Of a DNA stretch of 37,673 nt, positions 15,745 through 23,950 are shown in pieces; position 1 is the first letter of the stretch, and each line of letters begins with the position of its first letter. This stretch comes from Prolixibacteraceae bacterium (GTDB lineage Bacteria; Bacteroidota; Bacteroidia; Bacteroidales; Prolixibacteraceae). Under the pieces are notes generated by a model that was not told the DNA's origin, made no database searches, and worked only from the letters and a program-made list of their open reading frames with translations. Made by a program: the position numbers and the translations under genes. The stretch lies in assembly GCA_003537645.1 (NCBI GenBank), contig DPRM01000139.1:1-37673 (forward strand), in the 5' to 3' direction.

Positions 15745-17325
15745 ATGGCAAATATAAAACCTGCTGAAGTTTCAGTAATACTCAGGCAACAACTTGAAGG
15801 ATTTAAGAGTCAGGCTGAACTTGAAGAAGTTGGCACAGTGCTTCAGGTTGGCGACGGCATTGCCCGTATTTACGGTCTATCGAATGTTGAGTCGAACGAA
15901 ATGATTGAATTCGACTCGGGCGTAAAAGGGATTGTATTAAACCTTGAAGAGGACAATGTGGGCGCAGTAATTCTGGGTCTTACAAAAGAAATTAAAGAAG
16001 GCGACACTGTTAAACGTTTACGCAGAACGGCTTCCATCGAGGTGGGAGAGGGACTTCTCGGCAGGGTTATAAATACCCTTGGAGAACCGATCGATGGAAA
16101 AGGAACAATAACAGGTGAAAAATTTGTTATGCCACTGGAGCGCAAAGCCCCGGGCGTAATTTTCCGTCAGCCCGTTACGCAGCCATTGCAAACCGGACTG
16201 AAAGCCATTGATGCGATGATTCCAATTGGCCGCGGACAGCGCGAGCTAATTATTGGCGACCGTCAAACAGGGAAAACTGCTGTGGCTATTGATACGATTA
16301 TCAACCAGCGTGAAAATTTTGAAAAGGGCACTCCCGTATATTGTATTTATGTTGCGATAGGTCAAAAGGGATCAACCATCGCCAATTTGGCGCATACCCT
16401 TGAGCGACATGGTGCTATGGATTATACCGTGATTGTGATGGCAACAGCTTCCGATCCGGCTGCACTTCAGTTTTATGCACCGTATGCAGGCGCTGCCATT
16501 GGCGAATATTTCCGCGATACAGGCCGCGATGCATTGATTGTGTATGATGATTTGTCGAAACAGGCCGTTTCGTACCGCGAAGTTTCGCTTTTGCTGCGTC
16601 GCCCTCCGGGCCGCGAAGCATATCCGGGCGATGTATTTTATCTTCACTCACGCTTGCTCGAACGTGCTGCCAAAATTATCAAGTCGGATGAGATGGCTGC
16701 GCAAATGAACGATTTGCCTGAATGTTTGAAAGATAAAGTAAAAGGAGGCGGTTCGCTTACCGCACTGCCAATTATCGAGACTCAGGCAGGCGACGTTTCG
16801 GCCTATATTCCCACCAACGTAATTTCTATTACTGATGGTCAGATATTTCTTGAATCCAATCTTTTTAACTCCGGAGTTCGTCCTGCAATTAACGTAGGTA
16901 TTTCGGTATCGAGGGTTGGAGGAAATGCACAGATTAAAGGAATGAAAAAAATCGCCGGAACACTGAAACTTGATCAGGCGCAATTCCGCGAACTGGAAGC
17001 ATTCTCGAAATTTGGTTCCGATTTGGATGCAGCAACAATGCGTGTACTCGATAAAGGCCGCAAAAATGTTGAGATTCTTAAACAACCCCAATATGCGCCA
17101 ATAAAAATTGAACATCAGATTGCAATTATTTATTGCGGCGTAAAAGAACTGTTGCGAGATGTTCCGGTTGCGAAAGTGAAAGACTTTGAACACGATTTTA
17201 TTGAACTAATGGAAATGCAATATCGTGATGTTCTCGATAAACTGAGAGCCGGAGCTCTTTCGGATAACGAAATACAGGCAATTGAAAAGGCGGCTGCCGA
17301 AATTTCGGAAAGATATGCGGAATAA
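15745..17325 (+). CDS. atpA: ATP synthase F1 subunit alpha
   Basis: This 526-residue non-catalytic nucleotide-binding subunit has the P-loop GDRQTGKT at 171-178, the family segment AVSYREVSLLLRRPPGREAYPGDVFYLHSRLLERAA, and PAINVGISVSRVGGNAQ, which holds the arginine that reaches into the neighbouring catalytic beta site. The N-terminal beta-barrel includes RIYGLSNVESNEMIEF. The length is close to the family norm. Its catalytic partner beta (atpD) is not encoded in this cluster and must lie elsewhere. Confidence 0.98.
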   Translation: MANIKPAEVSVILRQQLEGFKSQAELEEVGTVLQVGDGIARIYGLSNVESNEMIEFDSGVKGIVLNLEEDNVGAVILGLTKEIKEGDTVKRLRRTASIEVGEGLLGRVINTLGEPIDGKGTITGEKFVMPLERKAPGVIFRQPVTQPLQTGLKAIDAMIPIGRGQRELIIGDRQTGKTAVAIDTIINQRENFEKGTPVYCIYVAIGQKGSTIANLAHTLERHGAMDYTVIVMATASDPAALQFYAPYAGAAIGEYFRDTGRDALIVYDDLSKQAVSYREVSLLLRRPPGREAYPGDVFYLHSRLLERAAKIIKSDEMAAQMNDLPECLKDKVKGGGSLTALPIIETQAGDVSAYIPTNVISITDGQIFLESNLFNSGVRPAINVGISVSRVGGNAQIKGMKKIAGTLKLDQAQFRELEAFSKFGSDLDAATMRVLDKGRKNVEILKQPQYAPIKIEHQIAIIYCGVKELLRDVPVAKVKDFEHDFIELMEMQYRDVLDKLRAGALSDNEIQAIEKAAAEISERYAE

Positions 17326-17364
17326 TCCTGACTGACAGATAACTCATTCACTGACTGATTTGAA

Positions 17365-18246
17365 ATGGCCAATTTAAAAGAAATACGAACCCGGATTACA
17401 TCTGTAAAAACAACCAGACAGGTAACCAGCGCCATGAAAATGGTATCGGCTGCCAAGCTGAAAAAAGCGCAGGATGCTATTTTGCAGATTCGTCCGTATG
17501 CAGGCAAACTTTCAGAACTGCTTTCGCTGATTAGTTCGAATCTGGAAGATATGGATGAATCTGTTTACACTGTCAGACGGGTTCCGGAGAAAGTACTTAT
17601 TGTTGTTGTAAGTTCGAACCGCGGACTTTGCGGCGGGTTTAATTCATACGTTTCAAAATCTGCGATATTATTGGCCAAGAATACATATTCAAAACAGCTA
17701 AAGGCCGGAAAACTCGATTTTATTGCCATTGGTAAACAGGCTGAGAAGATTTTGCGGTCGTACAATCTTCAGCCGGTTGCCGAGTATAATCATTTGTTCG
17801 ACAATTTGACATTCGATACTGTTTCTGCAGTATCAATGGAGTTAATGTCTGAATTTGTGAAAGGCAAATACGACCGTATTGAATTGGTTTACAACAAATT
17901 TATAAATGCCGCATCGCAGGAACAGGTAAGCGAACAGTTTTTGCCAGTATTGCCTGCTGTTTCTGAAATCAATCAGTCAACCAATCAGAATTATATTTAC
18001 GAACCGTCGCTCGAATACATCATCGAGGAACTGATCCCCCGATCACTTAAAATACAGTTCTACAAGGCTTTGCTCGATTCTCATGCAGCCGAACACGGTG
18101 CCCGTATGACCGCAATGCACAAGGCAACCGACAATGCTTCTGAATTAATCAATGAACTGACACTTAATTTCAACAAAGCACGACAGGCAGCCATTACAAA
18201 CGCTATTTTGGAAGTAACCAATGGCGCCGAAGCTTTAAATGGATAA
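17365..18246 (+). CDS. atpG: ATP synthase F1 subunit gamma
   Basis: This 293-residue central rotor subunit has the conserved N-terminal helix MANLKEIRTRITSVKTTRQVTSAMKMVSAAKLKKAQ, the core segment VVSSNRGLCGGFNS, and the C-terminal signature SEHAARMTAM-type SHAAEHGARMTAMHKATDNA, ending in LTLNFNKARQAAITNAILEV. The two terminal helices form the coiled coil inside the alpha/beta hexamer. It is the last atp gene of the cluster and is followed by a terminator, so atpD and atpC are not cotranscribed with it. Confidence 0.97.
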   Translation: MANLKEIRTRITSVKTTRQVTSAMKMVSAAKLKKAQDAILQIRPYAGKLSELLSLISSNLEDMDESVYTVRRVPEKVLIVVVSSNRGLCGGFNSYVSKSAILLAKNTYSKQLKAGKLDFIAIGKQAEKILRSYNLQPVAEYNHLFDNLTFDTVSAVSMELMSEFVKGKYDRIELVYNKFINAASQEQVSEQFLPVLPAVSEINQSTNQNYIYEPSLEYIIEELIPRSLKIQFYKALLDSHAAEHGARMTAMHKATDNASELINELTLNFNKARQAAITNAILEVTNGAEALNG

Positions 18247-18265
18247 AATACCAGATTTAATTACG

Positions 18266-18294
18266 AATCCCGATCTTAAACGATTGGGATTTTT
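18266..18294 (+). terminator. terminator at the end of the atp cluster
   Basis: A 10-bp stem with one G-T pair (AATCCCGATC at 18266-18275, GATTGGGATT at 18282-18291) runs into a T-rich tail. Confidence 0.75.
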
Positions 18295-18333
18295 ACTTTT
18301 AATGATTAAAACAGAATTCCTAAAATAAACGAA

Positions 18334-20409
18334 ATGAAAAAATCTCCTTTTGCTATTTGGTTGGTATTGTTGCTGTTTTTGGTAAATGGCTGCAATCTGG
18401 AAGGGCTGGATTTTGATAAACTATCAGGCGAAGTAAGCCTGAAACCTGAATTTGTTGCTCCGATAGCCAAGGCCAATATTACTGTCTGGGATTTGATACA
18501 ATCGGCTAACGATGAAAATGATGATTTGATTACAAAAGATCCGAACGGACTGATAAAAATTGTTTACAGAGAAAACGATCTCTTCAATTACAATGTCCGC
18601 GATTTCCTCGACTTTCCGGGTAGTCAGAGTTTCTCTTCAGGAAATAAGGTTTTAGGTGATATTACTCCTGATGATGTTCATGTTTCGCGGAATATTAGTT
18701 TAAATGAACTGATTAATAACACGAATGGAGCCTTGAATGATTTGCGTCAGTTTAACGGAATGACCATTCCTTTCCCAAGTACCTCTCTTGCAAATATTGT
18801 CTCTAAATTCAGTCTTGATCCGATTACTGATTTTACTTCAATTACCATTAGCAAAGGTTCATTGGGAATTGTGATGGAGAACAAACTGAAAGTACCTATT
18901 ACAATTCAGGGTAATTTGTTCGATTTGGGGAACAACCGGGTGATTACAGAGTTTACATTTACAAATCTGGCGCCCGGAGAAAAGAAAAGTTCATCAGCAA
19001 GTCTGGCCGGAAAACAACTATCGAACACCATCGAGTTCCGATTGACTTCTTTTGCGACCACTGGCTCGACAACGCCTGTTACCGTTAACCTTGCTGATTA
19101 TTTTAAGATGGATTTTAATCTGACAGGTTTAGGCATTTCGCAGGGAAACCTGATTATCAAAAATTCGCAAACGCTTGAAGGTTCTTCGGATGTTTTTAAA
19201 TTCGATTTTCCGGAGCCCGATCTCAAGGCTTTTTCAGCTGTGCTAAAAAAAGGAACGATTCTGGTTAAAACCACCAATACGTCGAAAATGACTGGATCGG
19301 TTAACTTTACGCTGAATGAAATTAAAAAGAATGGAGTGCCGCTTCAGATAAATGTTCCGCTTAGCGGAAGTTCTACATCCGTTGATCTGGCTGGTGCAAA
19401 CATCAATTTTGCATCCGATCCGGTTGTTCTGTATAACCAAATTCCGTATGTGTATTCATTAACGGTTAACAGTACTGCCGGGTTTATAAATTATTCGGCC
19501 ACCGACGTAATTAAGATGGATATTACCTTGAACGGCCTTGAATTTAAGTCGATTACCGGTGATTTCGGAAAACGTTCGATAACCGTTGATCCCGGAGTAT
19601 TTGATATGAATGTTGATATGCTTAGCAAAATTGATGGCGGATTTAAACTTGCCAATCCAAAATTGGAACTGATCATCCGAAATTCAATCGGGATGCCAGC
19701 GACTGTTGATCTTGAATTTACCGCTTCAAATAACGACGGAAATACTGCGGAATTGAATCCGCCATTGTTTACGATACCGGTACCGGCCAACCTCAATGCT
19801 GGTATTGCAACCAAAAGTGTGGTGTTCGACCGTACAAATTCAAATATTGTAAATTTTATCGCCCTGCCTCCAACCAGCGAAATATCGTACAGCGGGAAGG
19901 TTGATTTTAATGCTGCTGGTGCTGTTACTCAGCTCAATCCTAATTTTCTGGATGTGGATGCCACTTTTGCAATCGACATGGCAATGGAGTTGCCTATGGA
20001 GTTGCAAATCAGTAACCTGTCGTTTAAAGATACTACCGGAATTGAGGGTGGTGATTACGAAAATATAGAAACTGCCGATCTGATTGTTAACGCGAACAAT
20101 GGTATTCCGTTAGATATTGAAATGCAACTTCTGTTTGTTGATACCATTTCTCATCAGCAATACGGAGCATCAAAACTTACCAAAATCATGTCCGCAGCAA
20201 AGGTTAGTTCTACGGGAGTAATTACCCCGTTCCAGTCGTCGCATACATTCAGTCTCGATAAAGCTGAAATGGAAAACCTCCGGAAAGCCAATGGATTGGT
20301 TTTTTCAGGAAAAATAAGTTCGCCTGATTCAGGAACAACTGTGGCGCCAATTTATTCCGACAGCAAAATTGAGATGAATGTGGTTATCAAATCAAAAATT
20401 AACCTGTAA
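18334..20409 (+). CDS. large lipoprotein of unknown function
   Basis: This 691-residue protein starts MKKSPFAIWLVLLLFLVNGCNLEG, a lipoprotein signal with Cys20 as acylation site. The rest appears all-beta: repeated hydrophobic/polar strand patterns with many Asn, Ser, Thr and Asp residues, and several similar segments such as FNLTGLGISQGNLIIKNSQT and DITLNGLEFKSITGDFGKRS, suggesting tandem sandwich domains. I recognise no catalytic motif. It is followed after 12 bases by a DUF5723 outer-membrane barrel gene, with which it probably forms an operon and perhaps a surface complex. It has no evident link to the ATP synthase genes before it. Confidence 0.7.
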   Translation: MKKSPFAIWLVLLLFLVNGCNLEGLDFDKLSGEVSLKPEFVAPIAKANITVWDLIQSANDENDDLITKDPNGLIKIVYRENDLFNYNVRDFLDFPGSQSFSSGNKVLGDITPDDVHVSRNISLNELINNTNGALNDLRQFNGMTIPFPSTSLANIVSKFSLDPITDFTSITISKGSLGIVMENKLKVPITIQGNLFDLGNNRVITEFTFTNLAPGEKKSSSASLAGKQLSNTIEFRLTSFATTGSTTPVTVNLADYFKMDFNLTGLGISQGNLIIKNSQTLEGSSDVFKFDFPEPDLKAFSAVLKKGTILVKTTNTSKMTGSVNFTLNEIKKNGVPLQINVPLSGSSTSVDLAGANINFASDPVVLYNQIPYVYSLTVNSTAGFINYSATDVIKMDITLNGLEFKSITGDFGKRSITVDPGVFDMNVDMLSKIDGGFKLANPKLELIIRNSIGMPATVDLEFTASNNDGNTAELNPPLFTIPVPANLNAGIATKSVVFDRTNSNIVNFIALPPTSEISYSGKVDFNAAGAVTQLNPNFLDVDATFAIDMAMELPMELQISNLSFKDTTGIEGGDYENIETADLIVNANNGIPLDIEMQLLFVDTISHQQYGASKLTKIMSAAKVSSTGVITPFQSSHTFSLDKAEMENLRKANGLVFSGKISSPDSGTTVAPIYSDSKIEMNVVIKSKINL

Positions 20410-20421
20410 AACCTACCCGAT

Positions 20422-21864
20422 ATGAAAAATAATCTCACTAAAATATTGGTATTTAGTTTGATACTGATGGCTGTAAATTCGGTAGTTTATGCGCAGGAAA
20501 GCAATACGCTTCAATTTATGAAAGGAATGCCGCAGTCGAACCTGCTAAATCCGGCCTTGCATAACGATTCCAGTAAGGTGATAATTGGCTTTCCTGGACT
20601 ATCCGGATTGTATGCCGATTTTAACAGCGGTTTTGCTGTTGACGATGTAATTCATAAAGGAACCGGAAGTCTGGCCGATTCGCTTGTGCTGGATATTGAA
20701 CGGTTTCATAGTGCGCTGAAATCTACCAATACAATGGAGCAAAACTTTAGTCTTCCGCTGTTTTACCTGGGCATCAGGGGGAAAAAATCGTTTTTCAGCT
20801 TCGGAATTACAGAGAAAGAACAGACGCGATTTGCTTTTGATAAGAATCTGGTGACATTTATAAAAGATGGAAATGCTTCATATATGGGGCAGAATTTCGA
20901 TTTGGGAGATATAAGTATGAATTCGTATCAATACATGGAGGTTGCGCTTGGCTATTCTAATGAATTGATTAAAAATAAATTAACGGTTGGGTTGCGGGCA
21001 AAAGCCTTGTTTGGAAGATTTGCAATGCAAACCGAAAGAATGAAACTTAAAGTTGAAACTGCGGCTGATGGTTCTTATTTGAATTTAAGTTCCGATATGA
21101 AAATTAATCTTTCGGCGCCTGTTACTCCTGAATACGATGAAGAAGGATATTTCTCGGGCATGAATACGGATGAACTGGACGATCCGATGAATTTCATCTT
21201 TGTGCAGGGAAACATGGGAATGGCTTTTGATTTGGGTGCAGTTTACAAGCTTACGCCAAAAATCACTCTTTCGGGAAGTATTGTCGATCTCGGAAAAATT
21301 TCATTTAAAGAGGATGTAATTTCGCTAAACCACGTTTCAAACTATAAATGGGAAGGAATTGATTTCTCGAAATCCATCGACGAATCGCAGGAAGACTATG
21401 TTGATCCGGCAGATTTGGTGGACGATGAAATGGAAAAAATCGAAGATTCATTCAGGCCTAAAAGGAGCGAAATCGGATCGGAGCCATTTGACATGAGTAT
21501 TCCAACAAAAATTTACCTTGGAGGAACCTATTCTGTAAACGACAAATTTAATGTTGGCCTGCTCGACCGGATCTATAAAAACGGCGACTTCAGCCAAAAC
21601 GCACTCACCTTGTCGGCCAACACTTTGATTGGTAATTTTTTAAGCCTGACCGGATCTTATTCAATGATTGGAAATTCGAACAATAATCTGGGTCTTGGAA
21701 TGGCAGTCCGACTTGGATTTATGCAAATTTATGTGGTGGGCGACAATGTACTGGCTGCGGCTGATCCTGCAAAAGCCACATTTGTGAATGCCCGCTTCGG
21801 AATGAATTTTCTCTTTGGAAGAAATAAAAAGTCTGTTATATCAGAGCAACAACCAATTCAATAA
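20422..21864 (+). CDS. DUF5723-family outer-membrane protein
   Basis: This 480-residue protein has a signal peptide (MKNNLTKILVFSLILMAVNSVVYAQ) and then the typical DUF5723 opening NTLQFMKGMPQSNLLNPALH. Alternating-hydrophobicity strands follow to the C-terminus (GLGMAVRLGFMQIYVVGDNV, then FVNARFGMNFLFG), as in a PorP/SprF-like outer-membrane barrel. An acidic insert lies at about 310-350 (SIDESQEDYVDPADLVDDEM). The function of DUF5723 proteins is not established. Its coupling to the upstream lipoprotein gene suggests the two act together at the cell surface. A terminator follows. Confidence 0.78.
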   Translation: MKNNLTKILVFSLILMAVNSVVYAQESNTLQFMKGMPQSNLLNPALHNDSSKVIIGFPGLSGLYADFNSGFAVDDVIHKGTGSLADSLVLDIERFHSALKSTNTMEQNFSLPLFYLGIRGKKSFFSFGITEKEQTRFAFDKNLVTFIKDGNASYMGQNFDLGDISMNSYQYMEVALGYSNELIKNKLTVGLRAKALFGRFAMQTERMKLKVETAADGSYLNLSSDMKINLSAPVTPEYDEEGYFSGMNTDELDDPMNFIFVQGNMGMAFDLGAVYKLTPKITLSGSIVDLGKISFKEDVISLNHVSNYKWEGIDFSKSIDESQEDYVDPADLVDDEMEKIEDSFRPKRSEIGSEPFDMSIPTKIYLGGTYSVNDKFNVGLLDRIYKNGDFSQNALTLSANTLIGNFLSLTGSYSMIGNSNNNLGLGMAVRLGFMQIYVVGDNVLAAADPAKATFVNARFGMNFLFGRNKKSVISEQQPIQ

Positions 21865-21872
21865 TGATTTTA

Positions 21873-21897
21873 AGAGGGAGGCGACTCCCTCTTTTTT
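21873..21897 (+). terminator. terminator after the DUF5723 gene
   Basis: An 8-bp perfect stem (AGAGGGAG at 21873-21880, CTCCCTCT at 21885-21892) with loop GCGA is followed by a T-run. Confidence 0.85.
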
Positions 21898-21999
21898 AAT
21901 TGTTTGTTAAGCTTGGCAACAGAATTGCACCTGAATTATTAAGCATGGCCGTTTCCCAATAAATTACTAATTTTACGGCTCGTATTTTTTTTAATAGTT

Positions 22000-22269
22000 A
22001 TGAATCTTTTATTTGTTATACTTTCGATTCCAGGCTTTTTAAAAACAGTCGGTATTATCGTAATTATCTATTACGGACTAAAATTTATCGGACGTTTACT
22101 TTTTCCAATTGTGGTAAAAAAAGCCGTCAATAACATGCAGGCCAGGCAGTCGGCATATTATTCCGAACCGAAGCAGGAAGGAAAAGTAACCGTCGAAAAG
22201 AAACCCGGTCAGCAGGGACGTCATCGTCAGAATGAAGGTGAGTATGTTGATTTCGAGGAAGTTGAATAA
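22000..22269 (+). CDS. DUF4834-family small membrane protein
   Basis: This 89-residue protein has one N-terminal hydrophobic segment (about 2-35, LLFVILSIPGFLKTVGIIVIIYYGLKFIGRLLFP) and a polar tail ending GEYVDFEEVE, the conserved acidic end of the Bacteroidota DUF4834 family. The segment could be one long or two short membrane helices. No function is known. It precedes glyQS by 19 bases and is probably in the same transcript. Confidence 0.75.
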   Translation: MNLLFVILSIPGFLKTVGIIVIIYYGLKFIGRLLFPIVVKKAVNNMQARQSAYYSEPKQEGKVTVEKKPGQQGRHRQNEGEYVDFEEVE

Positions 22270-22288
22270 TCCAATTATATGCTAAATT

Positions 22289-23839
22289 ATGCTTCAGGAA
22301 GATGTTTTTAAGAAACTGGTTGCTCATTGTAAAGAGTATGGTTTTGTATTTCAGTCGAGTGAAATTTACGATGGACTAAGTGCAGTTTACGATTACGCGC
22401 AAAATGGTGTTGAATTAAAAAACAACATTAAAAAATATTGGTGGGACTCGATGATTTTGTTGCACGAAAACATTGTCGGAATTGACTCGGCGATTTTCAT
22501 GCACCCCACAATCTGGAAAGCTTCAGGCCATGTTGATGCATTTAACGACCCGCTGATTGATAATAAGGACTCAAAGAAAAGATACCGTGCCGATGTGCTG
22601 ATTGAAGAACAACTGGCCAAATACGAGGATAAAATCGGGAAAGAAATTGAAAAAGCCAGAAAGCGTTTTGGCGAAACTTTCGATGAAAAACAGTTCCGCG
22701 AAACCAATGGCCGTGTTCTCGAATATCAGCTAAAATGGGACGAACTTCAGGCACGTTTTGTAAAAGCGTTGAATGACAGTAATCTGGATGAACTGAAACA
22801 GATTATTATCGATCAGGAAATTGTGTGCCCTGTTTCAGGAACACGAAACTGGACCGATGTCCGTCAGTTTAACCTGATGTTTTCGACCGAAATGGGATCG
22901 ACTGCCGATGGTGCTTTAAAAATTTACCTTCGTCCTGAAACAGCACAGGGTATTTTTGTGAATTACCTGAATGTGCAGAAAACCGGACGAATGAAAATTC
23001 CATTCGGTATCGCTCAGATCGGGAAAGCTTTCCGCAACGAAATTGTTGCCCGTCAGTTTATTTTCCGTATGCGCGAATTCGAACAAATGGAATTACAATT
23101 CTTTGTTCGCCCCGGCACCGAACTCGAATGGTTCCAGAAATGGAAGCAAACCCGTATGAATTGGCATCAGGCGCTTGGTTTTGGCAGCGACAACTATCGT
23201 TTCCACGAACACGACAAACTGGCTCACTATGCCAATGCCGCAGTTGATGTTGAGTACCGTTTCCCATTCGGATTTAAAGAAGTGGAGGGAATTCACTCGC
23301 GTACCGATTTTGACCTTTCGCAACATCAGCAGTTTTCAGGAAAAAAAATCACCTATTTCGATCCTGAACTGAATGAGTCGTATGTTCCTTTTGTAGTGGA
23401 GACTTCGATTGGCGTTGACCGCATGTTCCTTCAGATTATGGCAGCATCGTATGCCGAAGAAGAAATAGTTAGCGAAGATGGCAAAAAAGATATGCGTGTG
23501 GTGCTTCGTTTGCCTGCACCGCTGGCTCCTGTTAAACTTGCTGTTCTGCCGTTGATGAAAAAAGATGGGTTGGCCGAAAAAGCCCGCGAGATAATTGACG
23601 ATCTGAAATTTGATTTCAACTGTCAGTACGACGAAAAAGATTCGATCGGAAAACGTTACCGCCGTCAGGATGCCATTGGTACTCCATTCTGCGTAACTGT
23701 CGATCATCAGTCGATGGAAGACAATACGGTCACCATTCGTTACCGCGATACCATGTTGCAGGATCGTGTTGCCATCGCCGAATTGAAAAATATCATTGCC
23801 GGCGAAGTAAGCATGAAAAAACTGTTTGCAAAATTGTAA
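22289..23839 (+). CDS. glyS: glycyl-tRNA synthetase (single-chain dimer type)
   Basis: This 516-residue class II synthetase of the alpha2 (archaeal/eukaryotic-like) type charges tRNA-Gly. The start is LVAHCKEYGFVFQSSEIYDG followed by GVELKNNIKKYWW. Class II motif 2 is GKAFRNEIVARQFIFRMREF, continuing EQMELQFFV, and motif 3 is TSIGVDRMFLQ. The C-terminal anticodon-binding domain includes KLAVLPLMKKDGLAEKAREI and RYRRQDAIGTPFCVTVD. The length fits this type, not the alpha2beta2 GlyQ/GlyS enzyme of E. coli. A bidirectional terminator separates it from katG. Confidence 0.97.
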   Translation: MLQEDVFKKLVAHCKEYGFVFQSSEIYDGLSAVYDYAQNGVELKNNIKKYWWDSMILLHENIVGIDSAIFMHPTIWKASGHVDAFNDPLIDNKDSKKRYRADVLIEEQLAKYEDKIGKEIEKARKRFGETFDEKQFRETNGRVLEYQLKWDELQARFVKALNDSNLDELKQIIIDQEIVCPVSGTRNWTDVRQFNLMFSTEMGSTADGALKIYLRPETAQGIFVNYLNVQKTGRMKIPFGIAQIGKAFRNEIVARQFIFRMREFEQMELQFFVRPGTELEWFQKWKQTRMNWHQALGFGSDNYRFHEHDKLAHYANAAVDVEYRFPFGFKEVEGIHSRTDFDLSQHQQFSGKKITYFDPELNESYVPFVVETSIGVDRMFLQIMAASYAEEEIVSEDGKKDMRVVLRLPAPLAPVKLAVLPLMKKDGLAEKAREIIDDLKFDFNCQYDEKDSIGKRYRRQDAIGTPFCVTVDHQSMEDNTVTIRYRDTMLQDRVAIAELKNIIAGEVSMKKLFAKL

Positions 23840-23860
23840 GTTCAGACAATGTCTCAATAA

Positions 23861-23893
23861 AAAAATCCGGCAACCAAAAGTTGCCGGATTTTT
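23861..23893. terminator. bidirectional terminator between glyS and katG
   Basis: A 14-bp stem (AAAAATCCGGCAAC at 23861-23874, GTTGCCGGATTTTT at 23880-23893) has A-runs and T-runs at opposite ends, so it works for both converging genes. Confidence 0.9.
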
Positions 23894-23950
23894 TGTTCCC
23901 ATACATTTGCTTGTCCCGCCAAACACAACATCTTCTGTGTTGGTTTTATT

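Noticed and set aside
16648..17193. 181-codon minus-strand frame
   Set aside because: Antisense to atpA and lacking any protein-like motif.
23336..23926. 196-codon minus-strand frame at the end of glyS
   Set aside because: Overlaps the glyS C-terminal domain and the bidirectional terminator; composition is typical of an antisense shadow.
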